A stretch of 64,000 bases of DNA from CBCYMI01 sp965183855 (GTDB lineage: Bacteria; Pseudomonadota; Alphaproteobacteria; Caulobacterales; Maricaulaceae): assembly GCA_965183855.1 (NCBI GenBank), contig CBCYMI010000018.1:1-64000 (forward strand), in the 5' to 3' direction. The position numbers and the translations under genes were made by a program. Below, one piece after another: positions 1-9,734 of the stretch. How positions within the stretch are numbered: the stretch's first letter is position 1; the number at the start of each line of letters is the position of its first letter. The notes under the pieces were generated by a model. It did no database searches, was not told the DNA's origin, and saw only the letters and a program-made list of their open reading frames with translations.

Positions 1-484
1 GATAATAATACATTCTTGATCATGTTATGATACATAAAATTATTTCCTTTTAGACTATGTGACCTCATTTATCATTATTAACAAATTCAAAACGCCCCCT
101 CATTTCTCAATAATAGAAATAATCAAAAATCATATTCTATATAATTGAGACTCGTCTTTAAAGAATCAGGTCAAACTGTTTTTCAGAATTATTAACAAAT
201 ATTTATATATTAATTTTATTAAAGATCAATGTTGAGATTAATTATATTTAAATTGTTGCCTTTTTGTAACATAATACTTAAGCAGTTAAAGTTTAGAAAA
301 ATTATAGTATTGTTTTATTATTAAGTCTTTTCAAGAATTAAAATTATTATTTAAATAAATATAGAGTGGCAAAAAAGCAACAATAAAACTTATTATAATA
401 ACAATATTATATATTTTATTGATTTATATGCTATATAAATCAGTATGCTTCCTATCTAATATTTGTATGAAATAGGAAAACCTC
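1..484. other. AT-rich noncoding region upstream of the TonB receptor gene
   Basis: No reading frame of credible length or composition lies here. The stretch is very AT-rich and ends with the leader of the TonB-dependent receptor gene. The only structured element I see is the perfect palindrome at 421-441, listed separately. Confidence 0.6.
421..441. promoter_or_regulatory. Perfect palindrome upstream of TonB-dependent receptor
   Basis: Nine-base arms GATTTATAT and ATATAAATC are separated by GCT, ending about 43 bases before the receptor ATG. It is too AT-rich and lacks a T-tract for a terminator, so an operator is the better reading. TonB receptors are commonly iron- or substrate-regulated, but the sequence does not match a Fur or Irr box that I can name. 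The role is inferred. Confidence 0.4.
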
Positions 485-3334
485 ATGATCTATAAAGATA
501 TACTCTATCATAAACTTCTGAAAACAATCCTGTTAACGGGAGTTTTAACCTGCTGTTTTGCTATAACAGCTCTCGCTCAAAATAAAACTAATCGTCAAGA
601 ATCAGATGTGATTACCGTTACAGGATCCAGAATTCCAAGGACAGATCTGGAAGGAACAAGCCCTGTTGCCGTATTTCAAATCGAGGATTTGCAACAATCA
701 GGCGCAACTTCTATTGGTCAACTCTTGCGCGAAATGCCTTCTATTGCTGGAAATGCAATGACTGTTGCTGTCAATAATGGAGGAACAGGATCGCAAAATA
801 TCTCATTGAGAGGATTGGGCTCAACAAGAACATTAGTGTTAATCAATGGCAAGCGATCTGTTGGTTCTGGGCAAGCTGCTAGCACAGACGGTGTAAATGG
901 AACTGTCGACTTAAATATTATTCCAATTTCAATGGTTGAACGAATAGAAGTTCTTAAAGATGGTGCCTCTGCCATTTATGGTTCCGACGCGGTTGCAGGT
1001 GTGGTTAACCTTATCTTAAAAAAAGATTTTAATGGGCTTGGTACAAATCTTCAATATGGCATTTCTTCAAAAGGGGATGGTCGTCAACAACAATATGATG
1101 TTACGTTTGGAAATTCAGGAGATGTAAGTCATTTTCTATTTGGTCTCTCATGGACAAAATATGATCCAATCTTGGCAAATGACAGAGATTTTTCCAAAAC
1201 AGCCCTTTCTATTGTAAATGGTGAGCTTATTCCTTCAGGATCTTCTGCTTCTCCCTGGGGAAATTATAGCCTTGCATCAGGACGTGTAACAAGAGGACCA
1301 GAATACGGAAATTTCAGACCCTATACTGGTGCTTCTGACACGTATAATTATTCTCCTATTAATTATACACATGGGAAAAATCAGAGATATTCCCTTAATT
1401 TTTCTGCAGCTCATAAGCTTGATTTTCTGAATATTGGATATTTTGATGATCTGGAAGCTTATGCCCAAGCCTCCTATACAAATAGAAAATCAGTAACACA
1501 AATTGCCTATCTTCCACTGGCACCATTTGCCTTTTTTGGATATGAAAATGCCAATTATTCGGCAAATAATGCCTATAATCCATTTGGAGAAGATATTTCA
1601 GACTGGAGAAGACGGATCGTAGAATCTGGTCCAAGAACCGAGGAAGTACGACAAAATACCGTTCGATTCGTTACAGGGATTAAGGGAATGCTTGCAAATA
1701 ATTGGAACTGGGATCTGTATTATATTTATGGAGATAATTCTGCTTCCTTTAAATTCGGTCCCGTTGCAAATCTGGAAAGAGTAGGAAATGCTGTCGGTCC
1801 AACAACAGGATCTATTGCAGGAGGCGATTTAGCCTGCCAGGCAGATCCTGATAATTGTGTTCCTTTAAACGTGTTTGGAAAAGAATCAATCACACAGGAA
1901 ATGCTGGATTATTTCATGTTTTTTACAAATGAAACAGGAGGACAAACCCAGCAAGTTCTGGCTTATGAGATTTCCAAACCAGATCTATTTAAGCTTCCTG
2001 CGGGTCATCTTGGATTTGCAGCAGGTATTTCATACAGAAAAGAAAAAGGATTTGATGGACCTGACAGTCTGGTGAACTCTCTTGGAGAAGGAGCAACAGG
2101 AACTCCAAGAGAACCAACTTCTGGTGGATATGATGTTACAGAAGTCTATAGTGAGTTTTTAGTTCCAATTTTAAAAGATCTACCATTTATAGAGCATCTG
2201 GAATTAAGTACTGCCATTCGTTATTCTGACTATGATACATTCGGAGACACAACCAATTGGAAGCTTGGTCTTCTTTATAGACCTATCTCTCAGCTTTTGT
2301 TAAGGGGAACAGCTTCAACTGCTTTTAGAGCGCCAACGATTGCAGATCTTTATGGAGGATCAGGATTTTCTTTTCCTGAAACTTCTGACCCTTGCGCTAC
2401 TAACCCGACCCAATTTTGTATTAATGATGGCGTTCCTGCTCAAGGATATATACCAGTTTCAGATCAAATCAGATCACAAGTCGGTGGATCTAGAGCATTA
2501 CAAGCTGAAACCGCTGATATTTATACTCTGGGATTTGTTTTCACATCTAAAATGCTGGAAGGCGTTGCTCTATCCGTTGACTATTATGATATCAAAGTTG
2601 ATGATCCAATTACATCTATTGGTACCGAGATTATTTTAAGTGAATGCGCAAAATCAGGACAATTCTGTAATTTGATTGATCGGTTTACAACAGGTGCCAA
2701 TACAGGTGCTCCACTTTTGGTTAGAAACAGTAAGTTAAATGCTGGAAGAATAAAAACAAATGGAGTAGATGCAAGCATTGAATGGAAAGGTCTTGAAAAT
2801 CGCCTTGGAGTATGGAATCTTAAACTAGATTTATCTTATGTTGACAAATATGATCTTACCTTGCCGAATGGCAAATTAGTACCCCATGCAGGCTATCTTA
2901 GAGATGATCTGGATGGCTATTTTGGAAAATGGCGCTGGATTGCTGGCATAGACTGGAAAAGAGGTCCCTTTACCGTTTCTGCAGATATTCGTTATATTGA
3001 TGGTGCCAGAGAGTTTGCAGACTCAGGATGCATAGATGAAAATGGAGCTGTTATTTTTCCAGGGCTGAATGCAAATCTAAGTTGTGTCTCAAATACAGCC
3101 AGCCCAGAATTGGGTAAATATACTCATAAAATCAGAAGTCGCACCTATCTTGATTTACAGTTCAGTTATAATTTTCCATTCCTGAACGGAAATCATCAGC
3201 TCTATTTTGGGATTGATAATGTCTTTGATAAACAGCCTCCTTTATCCATTGATGGATTTAATGATAATACAGATGTCAGAACATTTGATACAATCGGAAG
3301 ATTCTTCTATGCAGGATTTAGAGCAAAATTCTAA
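485..3334 (+). CDS. TonB-dependent outer-membrane receptor
   Basis: A 949-residue outer-membrane transporter of the TonB-dependent receptor family, which imports siderophores, cobalamin, carbohydrates or peptides using energy from TonB-ExbB-ExbD. Residues 1-31 form a signal peptide ending ALA-Q. A TonB-box-like stretch DVITVTG follows at about 41-47, then the plug domain (GSRIPRTDLEG..., LRGLGSTRTLVLING, EVLKDGASAIYGSDAVAG to about residue 180) and a long barrel ending in the aromatic FFYAGFRAKF. Extracellular loops carry cysteine pairs (for example around the LACQADPDNC segment). The plug resembles receptors abundant in sphingomonads and related alphaproteobacteria. The substrate cannot be read from the sequence. 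The gene stands alone, with a palindrome upstream and a strong terminator immediately downstream. Confidence 0.93.
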   Translation: MIYKDILYHKLLKTILLTGVLTCCFAITALAQNKTNRQESDVITVTGSRIPRTDLEGTSPVAVFQIEDLQQSGATSIGQLLREMPSIAGNAMTVAVNNGGTGSQNISLRGLGSTRTLVLINGKRSVGSGQAASTDGVNGTVDLNIIPISMVERIEVLKDGASAIYGSDAVAGVVNLILKKDFNGLGTNLQYGISSKGDGRQQQYDVTFGNSGDVSHFLFGLSWTKYDPILANDRDFSKTALSIVNGELIPSGSSASPWGNYSLASGRVTRGPEYGNFRPYTGASDTYNYSPINYTHGKNQRYSLNFSAAHKLDFLNIGYFDDLEAYAQASYTNRKSVTQIAYLPLAPFAFFGYENANYSANNAYNPFGEDISDWRRRIVESGPRTEEVRQNTVRFVTGIKGMLANNWNWDLYYIYGDNSASFKFGPVANLERVGNAVGPTTGSIAGGDLACQADPDNCVPLNVFGKESITQEMLDYFMFFTNETGGQTQQVLAYEISKPDLFKLPAGHLGFAAGISYRKEKGFDGPDSLVNSLGEGATGTPREPTSGGYDVTEVYSEFLVPILKDLPFIEHLELSTAIRYSDYDTFGDTTNWKLGLLYRPISQLLLRGTASTAFRAPTIADLYGGSGFSFPETSDPCATNPTQFCINDGVPAQGYIPVSDQIRSQVGGSRALQAETADIYTLGFVFTSKMLEGVALSVDYYDIKVDDPITSIGTEIILSECAKSGQFCNLIDRFTTGANTGAPLLVRNSKLNAGRIKTNGVDASIEWKGLENRLGVWNLKLDLSYVDKYDLTLPNGKLVPHAGYLRDDLDGYFGKWRWIAGIDWKRGPFTVSADIRYIDGAREFADSGCIDENGAVIFPGLNANLSCVSNTASPELGKYTHKIRSRTYLDLQFSYNFPFLNGNHQLYFGIDNVFDKQPPLSIDGFNDNTDVRTFDTIGRFFYAGFRAKF

Positions 3335-3360
3335 CTCTAAAATGTAAGACACAAATTTTT

Positions 3361-3392
3361 AAAAGCAGGCTTATTAATAAGCCTGCTTTTTT
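3361..3392 (+). terminator. Rho-independent terminator of the TonB receptor gene
   Basis: Perfect 15-base inverted arms (AAAAGCAGGCTTATT / AATAAGCCTGCTTTT) are followed by further T residues, 26 bases after the receptor stop codon. This is a textbook intrinsic terminator and the strongest in the window. The AAAA/TTTT ends suggest it could work in both directions. Confidence 0.88.
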
Positions 3393-3399
3393 ATGTTTT

Positions 3400-4033
3400 G
3401 GAATTATCCCAGATAATCAAGATTTGTTATCTGGAAAGGTATGAGAAAGAGCAGATTTTTTATGCAAAACAAAATAAGCTGAATATTTATTGCACATATG
3501 ATAACATATTATGCAATCAAATGGGAGGGTGTGTAAATATTAAGACACGAACCTGTTTCTTTCAAATCAAGCCAGAATCTCATAAAATTTTCAGGAGTAA
3601 AATTAAAATTAACGAGAGGTATTTGGCAATATTTGCAAACCCTGGAATGAGAGAGACGCAATAGAAAACATCTCTTTTTGGTTTGCTAAAACGCAAATGC
3701 AAAGGGGTATACGAAGATAATCCATGAGATAATTCATGCTCATTTCTGAACGCAAGGAAGCCTAATAATTTATACGGATTGTGGGTGGATATCATGCGCT
3801 GGATGTGAGCGGTTTTAAGCACTGCCTTTCTCACCTCTTCAACACTATTTGCAAAAAGCACCGTCACAATAACGCAATTAAGGGCAGAACAAACGCCACA
3901 AGCGCGAAAATTACGGGGATCGCCAAAAAGCATTTTTGTGTATTTTCAAAGGAATGCAACTGACAGTTCAACACCTCAAAACCACAATTAAAATCATAGG
4001 ACAAACAATATATTCATTAAATGAAATATTCTC
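3400..4033 (+). mobile_element. Decayed IS1595-family insertion sequence (relic 1)
   Basis: This stretch aligns by eye along its length with relic 2 at 32068-32775: the same left end (...CCCAgATAA..., then GATTTGTTATCTG), a shared AGAAAGAGCAGATTTTT segment, a shared ATCTCATAAAATTTTCAG segment, a shared GCGGTTTTAAGCACTGCCT-like segment, and the same right end. Translated fragments recall the ISXO2-like DDE transposase of IS1595 elements (a LDVSGFKH-type motif). Frames are broken throughout. Flanking octamers TATGTTTT (3392-3399) and TATATTTA (4034-4041) agree at 6 of 8 positions, consistent with an eroded target duplication. It is not functional. Confidence 0.72.
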
Positions 4034-4166
4034 TATATTTAATGATTTTTAAGTATTTAACCTAACTCATTTTAAGAAACTGCTTTCAAAACATTTTTTT
4101 AACATATCCAATTAAAGATTTCAGATCTTTAGAAATAATCGAACAGGATTTTCAAATATCAAAATA

Positions 4167-5828
4167 CTAATCAGAATCTCTCTGCTTATGACATAAATAC
4201 TCACTCCTGTGTATATTGGAAGCATTATCAATAAATCCTGTGATATCAGGGTTCACCAAATGAAGTGCAAAATTATTCCATAAGGGAATAATTGCAGAAG
4301 CATTTAAAATCAATTGTTCTGCTTGTGCCAAAATGGAAGCTCTTTTTGGAAGATTACGTTCCATATTTGCCTGCTCTAATAAATGATCATAATCCTTATT
4401 ACTATACCTGCCATAATTTAGAGGGACAGACGTTGTTGCCAGTAAAAACAAGAAATTATATGGATCATTATAATCTGCAACCCAACCCGCTTCTCCTATT
4501 TCAAAATTACCCAGTCTTAATCGTTTAATCTGTAGTTGACGATCAACCCCTATCATAGAAACATTAACCCAGTCTGCTAATAAATTCCAATCATTTTGAA
4601 TAATGGAAGCTGTTAGGGATGAATCATTATTATTCTGATATAAATATTCAAAATGAATTGGATTTTTAGGACCATAACCTGCCTGTCTTAACAGGGTTAA
4701 TGCTTTTTTTCTTCTTTCCTTCACAGACAGAGAAGCCCATTTTATTTTTTGGTCTTTCTGATTTTGGCAAATAATGTTCTATATCAGCAGGAACCAATGC
4801 AAAAACAGGTTTAGCTGCCTTAATAACATATTCAACAATATACCCTCTGTTAATAGACATGGATAAGGCTTCTCTGACACGGCGATCCTTAAATAGATCA
4901 ACTCGTGTATTAAAAACAATATAACTTGTCTCTAACATAGAATAATTATGAAGATAATCAGCCATTTCAACTTCAATAATATCTAGCTGATCTCCAGGAC
5001 CTTGCCATCCAATATCCAAAATTCCTTTTTTAACAAGACGAATTGCATTTGCAGGCTCTTGCGTTCTTTGATAGATAATTTCATCAAAGCATACCTGATC
5101 TTTTTTATAATATTTTGGATTTTTAACGAGATGAATATAATTATTTAATTGCCATTTTTTAAGAGAATAAGGACCATTAACAACAATATGAGCTTCTGAA
5201 ACCCAATCATCCCCATACTTAGAAACAATATGGCGCGGGACAGGCAAGGTCGCATAATGACTTAACAGATTTCTAAAATAAGGCATTGGATATTCCAAGT
5301 TCAACCTCAAGCGTATTTTTATTTAAGGCTCTTACACCCAACCTGTTTAAAGGAAGCTCTCCTTGATTGATTTTTTTAGCATTTTTTAAACCAAACAGCA
5401 TGGAAGCATAGGGTGAAATGGTTTTTGGATCCATTAATCTTTGATACGCAAAAACAAAATCATTTGCTGTAACAGGCTTTCCATCAGACCATTTGCTAGC
5501 TCTTAATGTAAAACGCCCATTTTCTTCTATCTGCACTTATTTGTGTTGTTTTAGCCAAAGCTGGAACCAGTTGACCTGCTGCATCTTCCACATAAAGCCC
5601 AATAATCATATCACCTAAAATATTTTGCACCCAACTTCCCAATCCTTTATGAGGATCTATGGATAAAGGTTCAACAGGCAATCCTCTCTTTAATGTTTTT
5701 ATTTTCTGATTTTCCAGCTGTTGTTCCTGATCTCGCCTGGAATGACAAGATGAAAGCAAAACAAACAGAATAAGAAATAAGGAATGAGAGATTAAAAAAG
5801 AAAACTTTACTTCTGGTTTTTTGAACAT
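4167..5828 (-). pseudogene. oppA-like oligopeptide ABC transporter substrate-binding protein, frameshifted
   Basis: Family 5 extracellular solute-binding protein (OppA/MppA type), which would bind oligopeptides in the periplasm for an ABC importer. The N-terminus has a lipoprotein signal with lipobox LSSC. Recognisable family segments run through all pieces: LPVEPLSIDPHKG, ASKWSDGKPVTANDFVFAYQRL, REALSMSINRGYIV, GWVADYNDPYNFL. The reading frame breaks three times, each explained by one extra base: near 5510-5513 (run of four), 5295-5296 and 4761-4765 (run of four). Correcting these gives a continuous protein of about 550 residues, normal for the family. No permease or ATPase genes are adjacent, so it is an orphan. 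Decay is the likely reading; sequencing error is possible. Confidence 0.85.
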
Positions 5829-6135
5829 AAAAGCCTCACCTCATAACTATAAACAGGATTTATCCAACCTTATAAAACCTAAAGCTCATACAGTGTATTA
5901 ATATAGAAAACAGCATTAAACAAACAGAATCTATAATAATACGATCCTACAAACAATAATCTATTAATATGATTACTTATTATTCAAATACAGGGTGAAT
6001 CTTAAAGTGGTTTTATCATTTCTTCTGATAGATTAAAATTACCATAAATATTTTGAACATCATCCAATTTCATCAAGAGATGTCAATAACTTTATAAGAC
6101 TCGCTGCTTTTTCACCCTCAACATTAATTATATTC

Positions 6136-6741
6136 TTAGGTCTCCAGATTATTTTTGTAGATTTCGGCTCTCCCAGTTTTTGTTCCCAGATCAATTGAAA
6201 TTCTATTTAGATTTTCATATGTACAATAAATGAAATGCTCTATATCTGTTTCCGTATCATCTGCTCCACACTCAATTGCAGCTTCCAATAAGGATTCTTC
6301 ATCAGAAACCTCCAGAGGATAGCAAATTTCTCCAACTCGATCAAACATAAAGACCACACTGCCTGTTTCTCCTAAATTTCCTCCATTTTTAGAAAATGCG
6401 GTTCGAATATCAGATGCTGTTCTGTTTCTGTTATCTGTCATACATTCAACAATCAATCCAACTCCCATAGGACCGAATCCTTCATAGCGTATTTCTTCAT
6501 ATCCTTCAGAATCCTTACCAGAAGCTTTTTTAATCGCACGTTCAATATTATCCTTGGGCATGGATTCTGATTTAGCATTACGAACAGCCAATCTTAATCT
6601 TGGATTAGCATCTAAATCCGCCCCCCCCAATTTAGCAGCAATCGTAATCTCTTTTGAAAGTTTAGAAAAAATTTTGGAACGCTTTTTATCCTGTGCACCT
6701 TTGCGGTACATAATATTCTTAAACTGGGAATGTCCTGCCAT
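6136..6741 (-). CDS. yebC: YebC/PmpR-family DNA-binding protein with frameshifted C-terminus
   Basis: Member of the YebC/PmpR/TACO1 family, which acts as a transcriptional regulator or, in recently studied members, as a translation factor at stalling sites. The start MAGHSQFKNIMYRKGAQDKK and motifs PKDNIERAIKK, YEGFGPMGVGLIVE and GGNLGETGSV are family hallmarks. The open frame stops at 201 residues, but coding similarity continues: after an extra A at 6152-6156 the next frame gives IIWRPKNIINVEGEKA, and after another extra A at 6068-6070 it gives LDDVQNIYGNFNLSEEM to a stop at 6002. The ancestral protein was therefore about 245 residues, the usual family length. It may be a pseudogene or carry sequencing errors. 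It lies in the conserved fau - ymdB-like - yebC order. Confidence 0.88.
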   Translation of the reverse strand: MAGHSQFKNIMYRKGAQDKKRSKIFSKLSKEITIAAKLGGADLDANPRLRLAVRNAKSESMPKDNIERAIKKASGKDSEGYEEIRYEGFGPMGVGLIVECMTDNRNRTASDIRTAFSKNGGNLGETGSVVFMFDRVGEICYPLEVSDEESLLEAAIECGADDTETDIEHFIYCTYENLNRISIDLGTKTGRAEIYKNNLET

Positions 6742-7044
6742 TATAATCTCCTAAAAACAATCAAATCCTTAAACGCGATCATAAACTTATATCGTGAACC
6801 TTATTTATACCTTTTTTGATGATTGAAATTCTAATATTATCCGTATCTGGAAATCTCATATCCAAATCTCGTATTTATTAAAATCAACCCGATTTTATTT
6901 AAATTTACACATATCTAAATTATTCACAAAAAGGAACACGCATCGTCATTATACGCTCATAGCATTTCTATCCTGCTTTTTTCAATATGGTTATATTCTT
7001 TAACATGTCAGGTTTTCTTATTATAAAACAAAATAAAACCGATC
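6742..7044. other. Noncoding gap between ymdB-like gene and yebC
   Basis: About 300 AT-rich bases upstream of yebC. I see no ORF, RNA gene or clear hairpin. It presumably holds the yebC promoter. Confidence 0.5.
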
Positions 7045-7875
7045 CTAATCAGAACGATTTAAACTAGGCAAACAGGTCTGTAATCTCCCACCTATCCGAA
7101 CAGGTGAACATGTTTTTGCAAGCCCTGTTTTTGAATCTGTTTCAACATAAAACCCACATAAGCTTCCTTCCCCAAGAGCAGGTTGAAGGCGTTTTGAAGG
7201 CAATCGTGTTGAAAACCGCTGAACAGGCTCATCCTTTCTCATTCCAATCACGGAATTATAATCTCCAGTCATGCCCGCATCCGTTAAATAAGCTGTTCCG
7301 CCATCCAGGATTTGTGCATCTGCGGTAGGAATATGTGTATGTGTTCCAACAACGAATGAAACCTTTCCATCACAAAAATGTCCCATACTCATTTTTTCAG
7401 AGCTGGCTTCTCCATGGCATTCAACTAAAATCGCATCTGCATCAAATCCTAATTGACAGAGTTCCAATTGTTCATCTACAGCTGAGAATGGATCATTAAG
7501 AGAATTCATAAAAATCTGCCCCAGGACAGTAATTACCAATACACGATATGTTCCAATTGTATAAAGATACGCCCCTCTACCTGGTATTTTATGTGTGTTT
7601 GGATAATTTAAAGGTCTTAAAATACGATCATCTCTTTCTATATAGCTTAGCATATCCTGTTGATCCCAAGCATGATTACCAAGGGTAATAATATCAACCC
7701 CTATTTCAAATAATTCCTCTGCCTTGGATCCAGAAAGTCCAAATCCTGCAGTCGCATTTTCTCCATTTGCAATCACAACATCCAGCGTAAGCATTTTTCT
7801 TAATTTCTGAAGATGTTTTGACAAAGCTTGTCGCCCTGACTTCCCAACAATATCACCTATAAAAAGGATATGCAT
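7045..7875 (-). CDS. YmdB-like metallophosphoesterase (TIGR00282 family)
   Basis: A 276-residue calcineurin-like phosphoesterase of the YmdB/TIGR00282 family; Bacillus YmdB is a cyclic-nucleotide phosphodiesterase affecting RNA turnover. Metal-ligand motifs are complete: MHILFIGDIVG at the start (Asp8), NGENATAGFG, TLGNHAWD, LVECHGEASSEK and VGTHTHIPTAD. Length matches the family. It sits between fau and yebC on the same strand, a neighbourhood conserved in alphaproteobacteria. The cellular substrate in this organism is unknown. Confidence 0.9.
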   Translation of the reverse strand: MHILFIGDIVGKSGRQALSKHLQKLRKMLTLDVVIANGENATAGFGLSGSKAEELFEIGVDIITLGNHAWDQQDMLSYIERDDRILRPLNYPNTHKIPGRGAYLYTIGTYRVLVITVLGQIFMNSLNDPFSAVDEQLELCQLGFDADAILVECHGEASSEKMSMGHFCDGKVSFVVGTHTHIPTADAQILDGGTAYLTDAGMTGDYNSVIGMRKDEPVQRFSTRLPSKRLQPALGEGSLCGFYVETDSKTGLAKTCSPVRIGGRLQTCLPSLNRSD

Positions 7876-7962
7876 ATACTAATCCGTTTCTATTTTTTAA
7901 TTAAAATTTTTCTGTATTATTCGCTCTATACCCCAAAGAGATAAAATGAAATCATTTTTCTA

Positions 7963-8745
7963 TTATGCCTTATGCGTAAATCTAACCAATTCTTCTTCTG
8001 TTAAAACAGCATCCAGTTTTTCATCATGTTCTTCAACAGGGAAACAGGAATATGCCTGACTTGAAAAAGCAATTCCAATAACACAGATCTCTTTTTGGAA
8101 AAAGGATAATTTTGATCTTAACTCCTGTATGCTCTTATCATAAAATCCGCCTCCTTGCCCCAACCGATTTCCAAATCTATCAAATGCCAATAAGGGAACC
8201 AATAAAACATTTGGACAAACTTGTTTCATCTGATTCCCTGGCTGATATGTCTTAAAACTCCCTTTTATTACATCCATCCCAGCCCTCCATAAACGATATG
8301 TCAGTTTCTTCTCTTGATAATCCTGATTTAAAGCAGAACCTGTCTGGGTAAATTTCTGACAATTCGAATTTGCTTTCTGATATCTAACAGATGAGTTTGA
8401 AGTTTTTAAAGTTTCAATGACAGGCAATGCAAGATGTGCTCCTTTTTGTTCCAGAGCCTGCATTAATAAAATGGGACTAATCTCACTTGCTATTGGATAA
8501 TACCCTGCAATCATAAGATTAGATAATCTATTTTGAGTCTGACCTTTGGAATCTGAAGAAACCTTACCAACCACTGAATTTAATGCTGAGAGAGCATTTG
8601 AATGAAATTTAAATTGTAAAATATAATTAATAAGAATATCAGCCTGATCTGCCAGCTTTTGTGCAGAAATGCTTCCTGTTTTGGCATGAAATACTTTTCG
8701 GTTTTCTCTGAGGTTTTCTCTGATTTTTTGCTTTTGAAGGTTCAT
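7963..8745 (-). CDS. 5-formyltetrahydrofolate cyclo-ligase
   Basis: Converts 5-formyl-THF to 5,10-methenyl-THF with ATP, returning stored folate to one-carbon metabolism (YgfA/Fau family). The C-terminal signature FDRFGNRLGQGGGFYDKSI is clear, and the N-terminus has the basic KQKIRENLRENRK start. At 260 residues it is about 60 longer than usual; the excess lies in two low-complexity Ser/Asn/Gln/Lys-rich insertions (about residues 50-80 and 115-150). Position downstream of zapA and the 6S RNA is the classic arrangement, also seen in E. coli. Confidence 0.88.
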   Translation of the reverse strand: MNLQKQKIRENLRENRKVFHAKTGSISAQKLADQADILINYILQFKFHSNALSALNSVVGKVSSDSKGQTQNRLSNLMIAGYYPIASEISPILLMQALEQKGAHLALPVIETLKTSNSSVRYQKANSNCQKFTQTGSALNQDYQEKKLTYRLWRAGMDVIKGSFKTYQPGNQMKQVCPNVLLVPLLAFDRFGNRLGQGGGFYDKSIQELRSKLSFFQKEICVIGIAFSSQAYSCFPVEEHDEKLDAVLTEEELVRFTHKA

Positions 8746-8929
8746 ATTTCAGCCTGCCGATTTCTGTCTGTTCTTTAGATTTATCCAGAATAAATGCAAC
8801 CCTCTGTATTTTAAGAGGTAAGAATCCAGGTTGCAACCTGATTTTAGAATCCTGATTTTAGAATATAGCCCCATTTTTTACTATTATACAATCATCCCTT
8901 TCTATCAAGAAAACCATTAAAACCTTATT

Positions 8930-9096
8930 AGAAGCGGTGGATCCGTTATACCGTTATAAATTCATTTCCGATGACCTGGTTATATAGGTGGGCGCTACGT
9001 GAAAAAGACCACGATCTTAATCAGAGGCGGCTCCCTTGGGAATGATTAAGGTCCCTGAAATAGATATCATAACGTATAAAACAGTATCCACCTTCT
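8930..9096 (-). ncRNA. ssrS: 6S RNA (SsrS)
   Basis: The interval between zapA and fau is the canonical 6S site. The transcript would fold into a closed rod. A terminal stem pairs GGTGGAT (8936-8942) with ATCCACC (9086-9092), extended by AGAA/TTCT. A strong inner hairpin pairs GATCTTAATCA (9013-9023) with TGATTAAGGTC (9042-9052) around the segment GAGGCGGCTCCCTTGGGAA. Length about 166 nt suits alphaproteobacterial 6S. 6S RNA sequesters the housekeeping RNA polymerase holoenzyme. Strand is assigned from the zapA - 6S - fau order and the resemblance of the minus strand to known 6S; exact ends are approximate. Confidence 0.75.
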
Positions 9097-9335
9097 ATAT
9101 TTATATACGCAAATCTAGTTAAATCTCAATAGAATTACTTTCAAACCCTTAAAAATCTTCCAGAGATCTAGCTTAAAATAGCTTATACGCTAGAGAAAAC
9201 CAAAAGGATCGCAATTCGCACTCACATTATTCTTAACTTTACCAATCTCTAGATCAATCTCTGGCTTTAAACTTAAAAGTTTCCTGAAATTAAAGAATGT
9301 TTCCATAAAATATCGTTATTATACCAGACGGAAAA

Positions 9336-9728
9336 TTATGGTTTCTTTTTCAGATTTAGGCTTTCAGCACTTAGTTCTTCTGACATTCTTTCAATTCGTG
9401 CACTCATCTTATCTAATAAAACAATAAGCTTTTTTTGATCTTTCAAGGCTTTTTGTTCTTCTTTATCTGTTTTTATGTTTCCAGATATTTGATCTTGATT
9501 TGATATTTTTTCTGATTTTTGCATTTTTTTTCGTCTTGTAAGCTCATCAGCCAAATCAAGAACCGTCATTAATAAAAGGCGCTGATCTCCTATTTGACCC
9601 AATGAATCAACTAGAGACTGAATATGATCATTAATCATTTTTGCCAATAACCGGATACGACCTTGTTGCCCTTCTTCACATGCCATTGTATAAGGGCGAC
9701 CATTAATTTCTATTATGATATCTGGCAT
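9336..9728 (-). CDS. zapA: Cell division protein ZapA
   Basis: A 130-residue Z-ring-associated protein that bundles FtsZ filaments. The N-terminal ZapA domain is clear: IIEINGRPYTMACEEGQ, RIRLLAKMINDHIQSL, GDQRLLLMTVLDLADEL. The C-terminal part is a Lys/Glu/Gln-rich coiled coil, somewhat longer than in E. coli ZapA. The gene starts six bases after the upstream DUF4164 gene, so the two are probably co-transcribed. The 6S RNA lies downstream. Confidence 0.9.
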   Translation of the reverse strand: MPDIIIEINGRPYTMACEEGQQGRIRLLAKMINDHIQSLVDSLGQIGDQRLLLMTVLDLADELTRRKKMQKSEKISNQDQISGNIKTDKEEQKALKDQKKLIVLLDKMSARIERMSEELSAESLNLKKKP

Positions 9729-9734
9729 TCTATT

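Noticed and set aside
1277..1634. Two overlapping minus-strand ORFs inside the TonB receptor gene
   Set aside because: They are antisense shadows of a well-supported coding sequence, with no ribosome-binding site or family similarity.
3580..3933. Minus-strand ORF of 117 codons
   Set aside because: It is antisense to the decayed IS1595-family relic and resembles no protein; the plus-strand fragments match the transposase.
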